Assembly: GCF_047249845.1 (NCBI RefSeq)
Contig: NZ_JBKTWO010000010.1
Location: 5,677 to 69,676, forward strand
DNA from: Thomasclavelia sp047249845
GTDB taxonomy: Bacteria > Bacillota_I > Bacilli_A > Erysipelotrichales > Coprobacillaceae
Reading direction: 5' to 3'
DNA length: 64,000 nucleotides
Positions 63,863-64,000 of the stretch are shown piece after piece (positions within the stretch are counted from its first letter, which is position 1; the number at the start of each line of letters is the position of its first letter). Position numbers and translations under genes: made by a program. The notes below the pieces were generated by a model, which was not told where the DNA came from, did no database searches, and worked only from the letters and a program-made list of their open reading frames with translations.

Positions 63863-63932
63863 TACTTACACCTCCATTTGTAAACTTCCGTTAAATATAT
63901 TAACACAGTATCTGCTTAATTACTAGTGTTTT

Positions 63933-64000
63933 TTAATTTAAACCGTACTTTTCTACATATTTATCAACGATCTGTTGAGAAATATATGGTGCTGAACTTG
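63933..64000 (-). CDS. C-terminal end of an unidentified protein (runs off the window)
   Basis: An open frame on the minus strand enters from the right edge and ends ISQQIVDKYVEKYGLN at a TAA (63935-63933). About 21 residues are visible, too few to name the family. In B. subtilis a penicillin-binding protein gene (pbpA) lies upstream of rpmGA, so that is one candidate. The gap to rpmG is 70 bases and contains a weak inverted repeat (AACAC/GTGTT). Confidence 0.5.
   Translation of the reverse strand, partial: SSAPYISQQIVDKYVEKYGLN

Overview
The window reads as one continuous piece of chromosome from a low-GC (roughly 30% GC), endospore-forming Bacillota. Gene order repeatedly matches the Bacillus subtilis backbone. 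The reduced or altered sporulation loci and a NadD-YqeK fusion make an Erysipelotrichia-type lineage (Coprobacillus / Thomasclavelia-like) my best guess. That placement is inference; no rRNA gene is present to settle it.

Layout. 1-3.7 kb: a small unknown gene, then a dipicolinate operon (dpaA, dpaB, aspartokinase-like, DapA-like). 3.9-8 kb: an RNase J paralogue with a degenerate metal site, then spoIIIE. 8.1-12.8 kb: a nucleoside-type ABC importer (BMP lipoprotein, double ATPase, two permeases). 12.9-15.5 kb: the YmfF/YmfH M16 peptidase pair. 15.5-18.7 kb: 6S RNA, ynzC, tkt, a SirA-like gene and yneF, in the order of the B. subtilis lexA-tkt region. 18.7-26.3 kb: histidine phosphatase, metallo-beta-lactamase protein, plsY (-), parE, parC, sigK (-). 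26.4-33 kb: yqeH, yhbY, a nadD-yqeK fusion, rsfS, yqeM, mtnN and a U32 peptidase. 33-41.3 kb: an XRE regulator with an upstream 0A box, a phosphodiesterase, two orphan PTS EIIB genes under a cre-like site, the UPF0237/UPF0210 pair, a DUF815 ATPase, a DUF2156-GNAT fusion and purF. 41.7 kb: spo0A.

From 42.5 kb to the right end nearly everything is on the minus strand. Read in transcription order it is comGA-GG, efp, spoIIIAH, asp23, nusB, xseA, xseB, ispA, dxs, tlyA, recN, spoIVB, azlC, azlD, dinB, spoIIM, xerD, deoB. This is the comG-to-spo0A backbone of Bacillus with losses (spoIIIAA-AG, folD and argR are not here) and with azlCD-dinB-spoIIM-xerD-deoB sitting where spo0A would follow spoIVB. 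At the far right lie an MBL hydrolase (YqgX-like), a GC-rich structured non-coding block, a decayed IS110-family transposase, rpmG and the 3' end of one more gene.

Together the window carries much of a sporulation programme (Spo0A, SigK, SpoIIIE, SpoIIM, SpoIVB, SpoIIIAH, DpaAB, possibly SirA), a competence pseudopilus operon, and housekeeping genes for topoisomerase IV, isoprenoid synthesis and ribosome assembly. The points most worth following are the decayed active sites (DapA-like, RNase J-like), the isolated spoIIIAH, EF-P with Arg at the modified position, the 10-bp-phased repeats upstream of spo0A, and the unassigned structured block near 61.45-61.6 kb. No CRISPR array, prophage, tRNA or rRNA was found.
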